Below, one piece after another: positions 22,577 to 32,452 of a stretch of DNA of 64,000 nt. The translations under genes were made by a program, and so were the position numbers. The stretch comes from Primula veris. Lineage: Eukaryota > Streptophyta > Magnoliopsida > Ericales > Primulaceae. The stretch is from assembly GCA_963682055.1 (NCBI GenBank), contig OY821750.1, forward strand, positions 29,892,402-29,956,401, written 5' to 3'. Within the stretch, counting starts at the first letter, position 1. Every line of letters starts with the position of its first letter. Below the pieces are notes generated by a model, which did no database searches, was not told where the DNA came from, and saw only the letters and a list, made by a program, of their open reading frames with translations.

Positions 22577-23867
22577 AAAAACACAAAAAGATGGTTAGTA
22601 ATAGTGACTATTTTTATATTATTTCTTATTATCTGTTAATTTCTTCGTTAGCATGTAAAATTTTGAAGTTACATAAGTTCTTTATAATATTATAGTTTCT
22701 GCTAATATTATAGTGTCTGCTAATATCGTATTTTTTTTTTTATGTATCCTTGTCGTGTCGATGTGTACAACACTTGGAACAATTTGAGTGTTCATAATAT
22801 ATATAGAAATAAACATGACTAGAATGCTACATTCATATGTGAGAGGGGGTGTTTGGGAAACGAATTCTTGGTTGTTCTATAGTATTATATGATTAAATCT
22901 CACCGGTTCTTTACTTTTGGAGAGTAAATGCACACATCATATACTGATTAGAAAATGTAGCAAATTATCATTAAACAAAATCTTTAAAAAAACTATAAAA
23001 CAGTATAATAAACTTTCGACTTGCGATAACAAGAAGTGCATGGGCGAAACCAGGATGTGTAAATGGGGGTGCCAAAATATATATACAAGTAACGTATTTT
23101 TATGGGGGTGCCAAATCTACACCTAAAAAGAAATTGTACTAAAAAAAAATTGCGTCACTTGGGATTTCTAAAATTATGGGGGGTGTCGTGGCATCCGATC
23201 GTCCCCACTTAGCTTCCCCCGAGCAAGTGTAAGGACTATCGAGCATTCACAACTGTTTATTTAAATTGCTTACCTATTTTACATGATGAAATTAGTTTTA
23301 TATTTGTACAGGTTTCTCTTTTCAAATATTTCCTAAAACAAATTATCTAAAATATAGATATTCAAAATACATAATCACCCTACACAGATTATTTGAAATA
23401 TAAAAGTTTAAGTTATCAACTTGATAACAAATGTCAAGCAAAAACAAATTTGTAAATTAAATTATGCATAAAGTAGCCAAGATAATTGCTTAAACCACTT
23501 GAACATATACAACATTTAATTACTATATTTTAAATGATGTACTAAAGATAATATTTTAAATAAAAGTATATGTTATGCCTCAATTATTTGGCAATGTGAA
23601 ATAAGGAAGAATTGAATAAATGAGACAAGTAGACGCGTCCTTAGTCATTTGAAGTGAAGATGAATTTAGTTAATCTATGATCAAAATTTATACATCATAT
23701 ATATAAGAGTATCTGTATCTGATTTCTCAAAACATATATTTTTTTTAAATTTGATGATTATGGTATAAAAAGTGACATGAATTAGGAACTCTATAAATTC
23801 TCTAAACTTAAGAAAACACAAAATTCACCTCATATATGAGGAATGCATATAATTCCCTAAATTAATA
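22577..23867. other. AT-rich intergenic DNA
   Basis: No gene. Around 23040-23220 the motif TGGGGGTGCCAAA occurs twice next to GGCGAAACCAGGATGTG, a pattern common in decayed plant transposons. No borders could be set. Confidence 0.4.
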
Positions 23868-24102
23868 CTCATTCCGTCCCTAAACAAATGTCCCCTATGA
23901 AATTAGGTACAATTTTGACAGATAAGTTTTTCATATTTAGATTACCGGAAAAAATTATTTCAAAAGTTAATCACGTATTTTATGGTTAGAACTATATGAT
24001 AAAATTTTTAATTTTTCCATTTCGGTAATTTTGATATGAAAATTTTGATGGTTAAAGTTGCATGTATTTTCGTAAGGATTATTTGTTTAGGAACGGATGG
24101 AG
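23868..24102. mobile_element. Stowaway-type MITE
   Basis: Fold-back element with ends CTCATTCCGTCCCTAAACAAAT and its near-complement, flanked by TA on both sides (23866-23867 and 24103-24104). TA target duplication and CTCCNTCCGT-type ends define the Stowaway (Tc1/mariner-derived) group. No coding capacity. Confidence 0.88.
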
Positions 24103-24334
24103 TATAATAGTAATAAACTATCATGGAGTCCATATTTTTTTGGTTGTAATATTGTTATGATTATTAAAAGATAATAAAAAAATAATGTAGAGTTATTATA
24201 AGGAAATTAATAAGAAAACTGCAATTTTGTGTAAATGTAAACGGTTTCTTAAAAGGTATAAAATGTGTTTAAGTTTAAGAAATGATTCATATAGCCGATG
24301 CGGATGGTGTAATCTAGCAAAGTATAATCATATA

Positions 24335-24562
24335 CTCCATCCGTTTCCATTTATTATCCATTACGAAACTAAATACAATTTTGACCGGCTTATAAGTTAT
24401 ATTAAAATTATCGAAATAAATTTTTTTAAAATATAATCATAAAATTTAATATTTAAACTATAGGATCAACATTTGAAATTTTTTATTTCGATAATTTGTA
24501 TATAATTTTTTGACCGATCAAAACTATGATAAATTTTTTTAATGGGGGAATTAAAGGGACTA
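24335..24562. mobile_element. Diverged Stowaway-type MITE
   Basis: The left end CTCCATCCGTTTCC follows TA (24333-24334). The interior TTTTGACCGGCTTATAAG and its inverted partner TTTTGACCGATC match the other Stowaway copies here. The right end is decayed (AAAGGGACTA), so its border is approximate. Confidence 0.65.
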
Positions 24563-25381
24563 CAGTGTGTTATTCTTTCACTAGAAAACCAATAAATAGC
24601 ACGTGACTAATTATTTAGCAGTACTATTTACCCATATGGGTAGTAAATCAAGAAAGTTGGTCAGCAATAAGGACACATGCTGCACTATAATTTGTTCACC
24701 ATTCAAGTAATTTGCACCGATTATCTTATATTTTTATCATATTTAACTTAATTAATATCACTTTTATATTTTTATGATAACAGCTTAACTTTATAAATTT
24801 TTCAGCTTACCTATCAAATTTATTATCATAACTAAATATTACTATATTTTAATATACTTCTATCAATTTTTTTCAACCCAAATTAATTTACTAGAACAAT
24901 CACATTAAATAGCTTACAAGTTTTCTCGTATTTAAAGTAAAAAATACACTTTTACAACTTATAAGTAAACGTTTTGGTTTATACAAATTATCAGTTTTTT
25001 TATCAATTTTTCTATCAAAATTATACAACTCATTTTTTTGTTATTTTATTAATTTATATGTGAAAAGTACAAATAAATGAGAGAGAACAAGAGAAAAGTA
25101 AGAGAGATAAATTATTATTTTAATTATAATAAAACATATTGATCCCTTGTATTTTAGAGATATTTGAGTTCATGTAAATTTAAGTTAATGAATAGAGAAA
25201 CTGATGTGTGTATAATTTTAAAACAATCTTCTTATGTTTGGATTGCAGGTTACGACGTATTATTTCATGAGGTTGCAAAACTCATTGTTTTAAAAAAAAA
25301 TTACAAAATTTGTATTGCAAATTACAATTTTGTATATTGTGAGATTACGAGTGCACCCCTTTGTCTAATATAGCTTCCGTC
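24563..25381. other. AT-rich intergenic DNA
   Basis: Very AT-rich with no gene or bounded repeat recognised. It ends at the MULE target duplication. Confidence 0.45.
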
Positions 25382-25390
25382 CATCATTGT

Positions 25391-25643
25391 GAGTTTTTTG
25401 CCAAAATGGCTCACTGGGTACAATTAATGCCCAGAATGGGCTACCTTTCTGAAATATTCCCAAAATGGTCTACTTTCGAAAAACGACCGATCGAAATGAT
25501 TAAAACGACCGGTCGTTTTATTATTGAATTTTCTGAAACAATTTGGACAATAAACGACCGGTCGAATTGTACAAAACGACCGGTCGTTTTTCAGACAAAA
25601 ACGATCGGTCGTTATGTACATTTCGATCGGTCGTTTTTGGTCT
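25391..25643. repeat. Left terminal inverted repeat of the MULE
   Basis: Pairs with 31979-32182. Relative to the right end it carries 49 extra bases between two ACGACCGGTCG copies. It contains six copies of the palindromic motif. Confidence 0.95.
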
Positions 25644-25752
25644 GAACTCACTGGAAGAAATCATACCTAAAACGATCGGTCGTTTCTGAAAAACGATCGG
25701 TCGTCTGTTGAAAAACGATCGGTCGTTTTTCAGAAACGACCGATCGACTGTA
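25486..25752. repeat. Palindromic motif block, left end (10 copies)
   Basis: Copies of ACGAYCGRTCG, mostly preceded by AAAA and followed by TTTT, spaced about 20-40 bp. Six lie in the terminal repeat and four just inside it. The block is followed by GGACACTGATTTGACAAAAA, which recurs after the central block. Confidence 0.9.
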
Positions 25753-26123
25753 AAGAATTTACAGAACAAGGATTTTTTGCAGTTTTGGACACTGATTTGA
25801 CAAAAAATATATAAAAACATGATCCCCTTTTTGAACATGATCTCTTAAAAAATGATGTCGTAAATTAATATGTGTAGTACGAGAGTGTTGGATCGGATTT
25901 TTCGAAAGATTTATGCACTAGACTAGTATTATCACATAAAATGATGTCGTAAATTAATATGTTAGGTACAAGATGTGTAGGTGACGTTTTACTAAACATC
26001 CGATTTAAAACAAGGAAATGTCACAACATCCGATTTAAAACAAAGTTAAACAAATCTAAACGATTAAGGAAAACGAACGATAAAATGCAAGCGAAAAATT
26101 GGCCATAGTTTTGCCTAAAAACG

Positions 26124-26710
26124 GTCAATCGCCACAAATGAAAACAACAAAAATAACCCAATCAACTAGATATATATGCGCACAAGTTATAATAACATCA
26201 AAATCGCATTTGTAGAATTATAATAACATCAAAATCACAATGTCATACAAATTAACACGTAATGATAAATAGCAACATAACATAAAAAAGATTCATAACA
26301 TAAATGCAAAGCGTTTGCTACTTATTACATCAAAAACAACGTAGTTCGAAAAGAAAATGAAAAACAAACGAAATACAACGCAAAATAAAATAGGGTATTT
26401 CTCCCCCTTTAACATCATTAAAAACATAAAAAATGGTCAATCGCCACAAATGAAAAACAATACATATAACCCAATCAACTAGCAATATATGCGCACCAAA
26501 TTCAATAAAGTGATTAAGATAAAAACGCATACTATAAGTGCACAAACTCACAACGCATAAGCAACATAGTAATGATTCATAAAATAAAGCGTTTGCTACT
26601 TATTACATCAAAAACCAACGTTGTTCGAAATCGAAAGAAATGAGAAATACAACGCAAAAACAAAAGAGAGGGTATTTCTCCCCCTTTTACATCATAAAAA
26701 AAAAAAAACG
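26124..26710. repeat. About 300-bp direct duplication downstream of the second MULE ORF
   Basis: GGTCAATCGCCACAAATGAA occurs at about 26124 and 26434; GCGTTTGCTACTTATTACATC occurs at about 26310 and 26589; GGGTATTTCTCCCCCTTT occurs near 26393 and 26671. The second copy runs into the 3' end of the ORF at 26719, so this is probably a duplicated 3'UTR. Confidence 0.75.
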
Positions 26711-26718
26711 ATATCCGC

Positions 26719-28065
26719 CTAGTCGCGGTGGGAGGTCGCATCATCCTCTTCGTCTTCGTTGTCGTCTGGGGGCCCGGCAAAGTCGGGAAAATAGCCGTGG
26801 AATTGCGCCCTTTGCTCGGCGCTTTCGCGATCTAGTTGGTCGAGCTCCTCTTGTCCCGGTTGCAAGAAACGAAACATCCGACGAGTCATTTGTGCATTCC
26901 GATATTGGTTGATGTATAGATCGTCGTAGAATTGTTCGGTGCGCGGAGGACGGTTGGAAGATCCGACTTGAGCTTTTCCGCGACCGCGAGTGGGACGAGA
27001 AGAGGAAGGCATTATGTGAGACGGGGGAAGGGACTCGGAGGAAATAGGCACATCCTCACGAGCGGCTTGCGGTGTGGGCTTAGGGCCGACATATTCTTTC
27101 TCTTCGAGGGAAAGATGAGTATAGTCGGGGCCGGACACCCGTTTACCAAACCAAGTAATGGTCTTGGCGGTAGTGTCGAATTTTATTGACATTTGGGCAA
27201 GATAGGAGGTGTCCCAAATGTGTTTGTCCTTGTTCTTAAACAGGGTTCCACCGGGAACGAGATTGAGGTCCTTTAAGATGGCCGAAATCAAGGCACCGTA
27301 AGGTAGCCCATTCTTGGATTTCGTTTTTAACGAATCCATCTTAAAGAGAATGAGTGTCGCGAAGTCAAGTCTGACTCGGCGATGGATGCACCCAAGAAGA
27401 AAGATGTACTCATTAGTAACATCCGTGAAGTTGGAGGTATGAGGGAGGACTATGTGAGAGAGGATGTGGTAGGCTAGTTTGTTGCGAAAGAGAAGGCCGT
27501 GGGCTTTGTTAGAGCGATTGTTGTGGGCGGGATGAAATAGCTCATCTTTGAAATCGGTAAAATTAACGATGTTGAGCATTTCGCAAAGTTCGTCACTTTG
27601 CTCGTACACCCCCTCAGCATCGAGGTGTAGAAGATTTCGTAAACGGTCTATACCGTAAACGAAGGGTTGGCCATTAAACGATGAACGCACGCGGAGTGCG
27701 TCATCATGACCCCTATCAAGAACTAGGTTATGGTAAAATTCATATACATTTTCAATGAAAAAAGGCTCTTTTAGAGTAAGAATTATGTTGAGTTTTTGGA
27801 AGTTTAAATCTTGCATGAGAAGAGGAAAACGTTCAAGAAATAAAGGCATGTCTAATGTAAAGTTAGTCAAGATAGCTCTTTTACCCATTGTAGATGGATA
27901 GAGAGGAGGAAGAGAGCCGGAAGAGGCACCGGGGCCCGATGGTGGAGCGGTGGAGGAGCCGGTTCGTCGACCGCGAGGAACACGGGGGCGGCTCGGGGAC
28001 GGAGGCACGTAGTCGTCCTCATGATCGTCGACGAGGTGTGGTTGAGCTTTCTTGGTGCGAACCAT
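26719..28065 (-). CDS. MULE-borne second ORF, plant-transposon-protein type (448 aa)
   Basis: An intact single-exon frame starting at an ATG at 28065. It has a Pro/Arg/Ser-rich basic N-terminus (about 1-55), a globular region (about 60-330), then a low-complexity Pro/Ser/Arg segment and an acidic tail ending DDNEDEEDDATSHRD. The core pattern (EFYHNL..., FNGQPFVYGIDRLRNLLHL, LAYHILSHIVLPHTSNFTD, EYIFLLGCIHRRVRLDFATL, GLPYGALISAIL) resembles the family annotated as putative plant transposon protein (Transposase_32 type), whose biochemical role is unknown. No DDE, zinc-finger or protease motif is visible. It lies in the same orientation as the transposase, downstream of it beyond a palindrome block, and looks richer in GC. 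It may assist transposition or be a captured gene. Confidence 0.8.
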   Translation of the reverse strand: MVRTKKAQPHLVDDHEDDYVPPSPSRPRVPRGRRTGSSTAPPSGPGASSGSLPPLYPSTMGKRAILTNFTLDMPLFLERFPLLMQDLNFQKLNIILTLKEPFFIENVYEFYHNLVLDRGHDDALRVRSSFNGQPFVYGIDRLRNLLHLDAEGVYEQSDELCEMLNIVNFTDFKDELFHPAHNNRSNKAHGLLFRNKLAYHILSHIVLPHTSNFTDVTNEYIFLLGCIHRRVRLDFATLILFKMDSLKTKSKNGLPYGALISAILKDLNLVPGGTLFKNKDKHIWDTSYLAQMSIKFDTTAKTITWFGKRVSGPDYTHLSLEEKEYVGPKPTPQAAREDVPISSESLPPSHIMPSSSRPTRGRGKAQVGSSNRPPRTEQFYDDLYINQYRNAQMTRRMFRFLQPGQEELDQLDRESAEQRAQFHGYFPDFAGPPDDNEDEEDDATSHRD

Positions 28066-28319
28066 GGTTGGAATTTTAAAAAAATTAGGGTTTTTGAAAA
28101 GTTCGTATTTTGAAAAAAAAACTTGGTTTCAAGAAACGGAAGCAATCGATTGTTGATTATAAGGATTAATAAGAGAATTGGGTTATATATATGTAGATAT
28201 TTGGGATTTTTAGAAAATTTTAGGGAGAGGGGGCGAATTTTTTGATAAAGAGAGATAAAAGGTTTTGAAAAGTGAAAGAGAATTAGGGTTGAAAGAGGTT
28301 TAAAAACTGGAAAACAGAA

Positions 28320-28763
28320 AAACGATCGGTCGTTTTTGAATTACGATCGGTCGTTTTTGTACAAAATTCTTCCAGTGAGCACACTTAAAAAACGACTGGT
28401 CGTTTTTTGCAGAACGATCGGTCGTCTGTGTAAAAACGATCGGTCGTTTTTCACTACGATCGGTCGTTTTTGTACAAAATTCTTCCAGTGAGCACACTTA
28501 AAAAACGACTGGTCGTTTTTGAATAACGATCGGTCGTCTGTGTAAAAACGATCGGTCGTTTTTCACTACGATCAGTCGTTTTTGTACAAAATTCTTCCAG
28601 TGAGCACACTTAAAAAACGACTGGTCGTTTTTGCAGAACGATCGGTCGTCTGTGTAAAAACGATCGGTCGTTTTTCACAGAGATCGGTCGTTTTTGTACA
28701 AAATTCTTCCAGTGAGCACACTTAAAAAACGACTGGTCGTTTTGTAATTATGATCGGTCGTTT
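28320..28763. repeat. Central palindromic motif block with 112-bp tandem units (about 16 copies)
   Basis: Tandem units with TCCAGTGAGCACACTTAAAA at 28371, 28484, 28596 and 28708. Each unit carries about four ACGAYCGGTCGT motifs, including an ACGACTGGTCG variant. It separates the two MULE genes: it lies upstream of the second ORF and beyond the 3' end of the transposase. It could be promoter, terminator or transposase binding region. Confidence 0.9.
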
Positions 28764-28845
28764 GCACTTTCCGACACTGATTTGGCAAGAAAAATATATA
28801 AAAATATAAAAAAATATATAAAATCAATCAAATATATATATTTAT

Positions 28846-28960
28846 GTTAATTGCACTTATTTATTTATGTTGTTCATTCTAATTTTTACGTTAATTGCAC
28901 TTATTTATTTATGTTGTTCATTCTAATTTTTATGTTAATTGCACTTATTTATTTACTCTC
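28846..28960. repeat. 44-bp tandem repeat, about 2.6 copies
   Basis: GTTAATTGCACTTATTTATT starts at 28846, 28890 and 28934, with ATGTTGTTCATTCTAATTTT between. It lies between the central palindrome block and the transposase stop codon, so it would be part of the transposase 3'UTR. Confidence 0.85.
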
Positions 28961-29108
28961 ATACTTAACAAACAGTTTATCTTCTCAAAAAACAGTATGA
29001 AAAAACACTGAGAATAAATATAGATATTTCATATTAAAAAAGACAATTACAATCGGAAAATTAAAATAGTACAAGATACATATTGTTTCGTTTAAGCTAC
29101 AGCTAAAA

Positions 29109-31769
29109 TTATAAGCGTCTAGCACGTATTGGATACGGACACTTACGACAATCATGTCCTCGCCCTTGACAACTAGAACATCTCATAAGTGCTCGTCTCT
29201 CCGACTGATCCATACCATTATGAATACGAGTAGATCTTGGACGACCCCTTTCTCTTAAAAGAGTAACATCCGGAAGAAATAATCTATCACATGAATCCCA
29301 ATAGTCTTGATGCCGAAGAGGACAAAATTGCGCCGAGTACGTACCTTCGTATGATTCAAGACTGTAATATTTTACTATGTAAGCTTCCCAATCAAGACGG
29401 TTTGCAGCGCATACGGAAAACACATGTGAACAAGGGATTCCATCACTCTGCCACTTACCGCAATCGCATTGCCAAAGTGAAAAGTCGACAACTTGAGTAT
29501 TGCCTCCCCTGGAATTTCTTGAACTTGTACACACGGAATAAACCCCTCTTTCATAATCGAAAGTAACATTGGTATGACCAATGTCCGACCTACGTTTCTC
29601 TAAAATTTTAAGGATATTGGGACCATATCTTGTGCCGCTGTTTCTCATCCCGATTACTATCTTTTTCCGCTCGCAAAAATAGTGTACCAACTTATAGAAA
29701 ATAAGCTGCACAGCAGCAGTGATTGGTAAATTACGAGCAGCTTTTAAAACATTATTGAAAATTTCAGCCATGTTTGTGGTCATGTTACCATGTCGCCTCC
29801 CTTTATCATGAAAATATGACCATTTTTCCGCAGGCTCTCTTATCAACCATTGATATGCTTGAGGATTCATGACTTTTATTGCTTCCATGATTCTTTTCAA
29901 TTTTCTTTCTTGTAATTCCCAAATGGCGTTCTCCGCTAACTTGTGTAAGTCAGGATCTCCTTTGAAAGCTTTCTTAAAATTATCCAAAAAATGATTTGAA
30001 CAATATCGATGAACAAAACCTTGACCACGCCAAACTCCTCTCACTGCACTTAGAATACCAGCATGTCTATCCGAAATTAGACAAATATTCACGCGCTCTT
30101 TAATCACATGTCGCATAATGTTAGAAAGAAAATAGCTCCACGAAATTGTACTCTCCTCAGCAACAAATGCACAACCAATGGGAAAAACATGATTATCTGC
30201 ATCCGATGCCATGGCCAACAAAATCTTACCTTTATACTTCCCATATAAGTGAGTAGCATCAATAGCGATAACTGGCCTACAATACTGAAATGCATCAATA
30301 ACGGCCTTAAATGTGAAGAAAAATCTGTTCAATACCTCACCCACTGGATTTTCTACCACATCGTAAACTGGCGTGGTCTCATAAGAAGCAACGATACCGG
30401 GATTATACTTTTGAAGCGCTTTCATAAATTTAGGTAAAACCTTATACGAGTCTTCCCAATTACCAAATATCTCTGCGATTGCTTTTTGTTTACCCAAATA
30501 AGCTTTTTTGTATGAAACTGACATTTCAAAGCGAGCATTCACAATCTCTTTAACTAATGAAATCTTCATCATAGGATTAGTTGTGATGTCATTTCGAATG
30601 GTTTGGGCAACAAGATTGGAATCTAACTGTGGATGATCAGTTGTAAGCTCGGCATGAATGCATGTATGAGGACCGTTGTACACCGACACTTCAAAAAATC
30701 CATGTTTCTTTCTTAGTGAAGCTCGTAGTTTCCATTTGCATTGTTGAGTTTCGGCCAGTTTACAACGAATTTCCCAAAATTTTGCCTTCGAACTTTTAGT
30801 GGAAAAATGGATGTTACGTTTGATTGACCAAAGTTTTATTCCCTTTTTCAACATTTCTTTATCCCTAAATAAAAGACCAATAAAAGGATCATTAACTTGA
30901 GGATCCCAAAATCCAGGATACATCATATAATTTCGTCTCTGGTTACTATAATTTTCTTGAGTGTCGAACGGTTCATTAAACAAACTTGACATTGGTTGAT
31001 GCATAGGAATTTCATCGGGAATAGTATTATTCGCCAATTGTGACCCACTTGATTGGTCGTTTTCATCCTCATCCATATACAAGCCCATTTCAGATGATAA
31101 TTCTTCGTACTCAACTTCTTGTACATTTTCTTCGTCATCGTCAGACTCGTTTTCGCTAATATTGAAGTCCGGATCTTCATCCTCTGGTTCATCCCCAAGT
31201 TCTATCGACCAACCAATATTATCTGCCAATCGACACACTGCATCCAAATGTGTCAAATCTGGTTCGTTGTTCTCAGAATATACCTCTAGCATTGGCTCTT
31301 GTCGAATGGGTGTTCTACTTGATGTACCGATTTCATGCATTGGCTCTTGTCGAATGGGTGTTCCACTTGATGTACCGATTTCATTAGTGGAAATAATATT
31401 ATAATACAACCCGTAATCTTGATCAGAAGAGTAAACTTGCTCAATTTCAACATATAACTCTATAAACGTTCTTCCATTTTCTTCTATTAACTCAAGCATG
31501 GTTTCCAACGAATCATTATCATCAACAGCCAATCGCATATATTTAAACTCAGTAAGTGTAGTCAGATATGGATAACGACATGTTAAACTCAAATGATTTG
31601 AAGTCGATGATACATCAAGTACCTTAAACAATTTTTCCAAAAATTGGTCGTATGTCGTGTTTCTAGATACCTTAAAAAAAATTTTATAAGAAATATCATA
31701 AGATAACCCCTCGCTAGTAGTTTCCATTATCGTACCTCCCCAATAACACATAATTGTAGGATTTTTCAT
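29109..31769 (-). CDS. MuDR-type MULE transposase (886 aa)
   Basis: The frame starts at the ATG at 31769; it is also open upstream to a GTG at 31781. An N-terminal beta-rich region (about 1-115, YWGGTIMETTSEG) and an acidic linker precede a MuDR DNA-binding region (about 290-440: LLFRDKEMLKKGIKLW, KFWEIRCKLAETQQCKWKL). The DDE domain has D504 (AIDATHLYGKYKG), D567 (LISDRHAG), a CSNH motif (C590, H593) and E669 (NMAEIFNN). A SWIM zinc finger follows (C768, C770, C780, H782), then a C-terminal zinc knuckle (CSSCQGRGHDCRKC, C864-C877). All expected catalytic and metal-binding residues are present with no stop or frameshift, at full length for the family. Residues about 130-162 contain a duplicated GTSS.TPIRQEPM unit. 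It would bind the terminal repeats and catalyse cut-and-paste transposition in the nucleus. Confidence 0.95.
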   Translation of the reverse strand: MKNPTIMCYWGGTIMETTSEGLSYDISYKIFFKVSRNTTYDQFLEKLFKVLDVSSTSNHLSLTCRYPYLTTLTEFKYMRLAVDDNDSLETMLELIEENGRTFIELYVEIEQVYSSDQDYGLYYNIISTNEIGTSSGTPIRQEPMHEIGTSSRTPIRQEPMLEVYSENNEPDLTHLDAVCRLADNIGWSIELGDEPEDEDPDFNISENESDDDEENVQEVEYEELSSEMGLYMDEDENDQSSGSQLANNTIPDEIPMHQPMSSLFNEPFDTQENYSNQRRNYMMYPGFWDPQVNDPFIGLLFRDKEMLKKGIKLWSIKRNIHFSTKSSKAKFWEIRCKLAETQQCKWKLRASLRKKHGFFEVSVYNGPHTCIHAELTTDHPQLDSNLVAQTIRNDITTNPMMKISLVKEIVNARFEMSVSYKKAYLGKQKAIAEIFGNWEDSYKVLPKFMKALQKYNPGIVASYETTPVYDVVENPVGEVLNRFFFTFKAVIDAFQYCRPVIAIDATHLYGKYKGKILLAMASDADNHVFPIGCAFVAEESTISWSYFLSNIMRHVIKERVNICLISDRHAGILSAVRGVWRGQGFVHRYCSNHFLDNFKKAFKGDPDLHKLAENAIWELQERKLKRIMEAIKVMNPQAYQWLIREPAEKWSYFHDKGRRHGNMTTNMAEIFNNVLKAARNLPITAAVQLIFYKLVHYFCERKKIVIGMRNSGTRYGPNILKILEKRRSDIGHTNVTFDYERGVYSVCTSSRNSRGGNTQVVDFSLWQCDCGKWQSDGIPCSHVFSVCAANRLDWEAYIVKYYSLESYEGTYSAQFCPLRHQDYWDSCDRLFLPDVTLLRERGRPRSTRIHNGMDQSERRALMRCSSCQGRGHDCRKCPYPIRARRL

Positions 31770-31978
31770 TTCGATAACCACACGGTAAAATTAACAATTT
31801 TACTCAAATAATACTCCAACAACAACACAAAATATTGAGTTTTTACCTGTTTTGGAAGAGATCTGAGATTTGCCCTAAAATGATCTAAGAGCTCTGCTTT
31901 TTTTTATTTTTACAGTGGTCTGGGAAATGAGATGACAGTGGTATGGGGAAATGAGATGAGTTTTTTAAGTACAAGTAT

Positions 31979-32182
31979 AGACCAAAAACGACCGATCGAA
32001 ATGTACATAACGACCGATCGTTTTTGTCTGAAAAACGACCGGTCGTTTTGTACAATTCGACCGGTCGTTTTAATCATTTCGATCGGTCGTTTTTCGAAAG
32101 TAGACCATTTTGGAAATATTTCAGAAAGGTAGCCCATTCTGGGCATTAATTGTACCCAGTGAGCCATTTTGGCAAAAAACTC
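31979..32182. repeat. Right terminal inverted repeat of the MULE
   Basis: Reverse complement of the left end, with the 49-bp segment absent. It lies about 210 bp upstream of the transposase start and so probably holds the transposase promoter as well as its binding sites, as in maize MuDR. It has five palindromic motifs. Confidence 0.95.
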
Positions 32183-32225
32183 CATCATTGTACTACCCAT
32201 AAGATAATGATAATGCAAAAGTATA

Positions 32226-32452
32226 ATTCCTTCTTCCCAAAATATTAAAACCCTATGAATTTACGTGTAACTTTGATCGGTAAATATATCATGTTTAAAT
32301 TATTAAAAAATAAAATTTTAAAATTTGTTCATATAGTTTAAAATTCGAACTACATGATAAAATTTTAAAAAAATCGATTTCGACAACGATTTATTTACCG
32401 ATTAAAATTACACGTAATTTCGTATAGTTAGAATAATATGGCGGAGCCGAAG
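32226..32452. mobile_element. Diverged Stowaway-type MITE
   Basis: The interior TTTGATCGGTAAATATATCATG and its inverted partner ATTTACCGATTAAAATTACACG match other Stowaway copies here, as does the CGTAATTTCGTA arm. The ends (AATTCCTTCTTCCC and GGCGGAGCCGAAG) are eroded, with TA after the right end. Confidence 0.6.

Larger units (their letters stand above)
25391..32182 (-). mobile_element. Complete autonomous Mutator-like element (MULE), 6,792 bp
   Basis: The 9-bp sequence CATCATTGT flanks the element exactly (25382-25390 and 32183-32191). The ends GAGTTTTTTGCC and GGCAAAAAACTC begin terminal inverted repeats of 253 bp (left) and 204 bp (right) that differ, apart from one 49-bp indel, at about one visible position. 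Inside, on the minus strand, are an intact MuDR-type transposase (31769-29109) and a 448-residue second ORF (28065-26719). Palindromic ACGATCGGTCGT-type motifs fill both ends and a central block. Exact flanks, near-identical ends and open frames point to recent insertion and possibly current activity; that is inference. Confidence 0.95.

Noticed and set aside
25361..25838. Protein-coding frames across the left MULE end
   Set aside because: They arise from translation of the repeated palindrome (RPI/DRS repeats) and do not represent a protein.
28320..28763. CRISPR-like or satellite array
   Set aside because: The spacing of the palindromes is irregular, the units are 112-bp tandem repeats inside a eukaryotic transposon, and no cas genes exist here.
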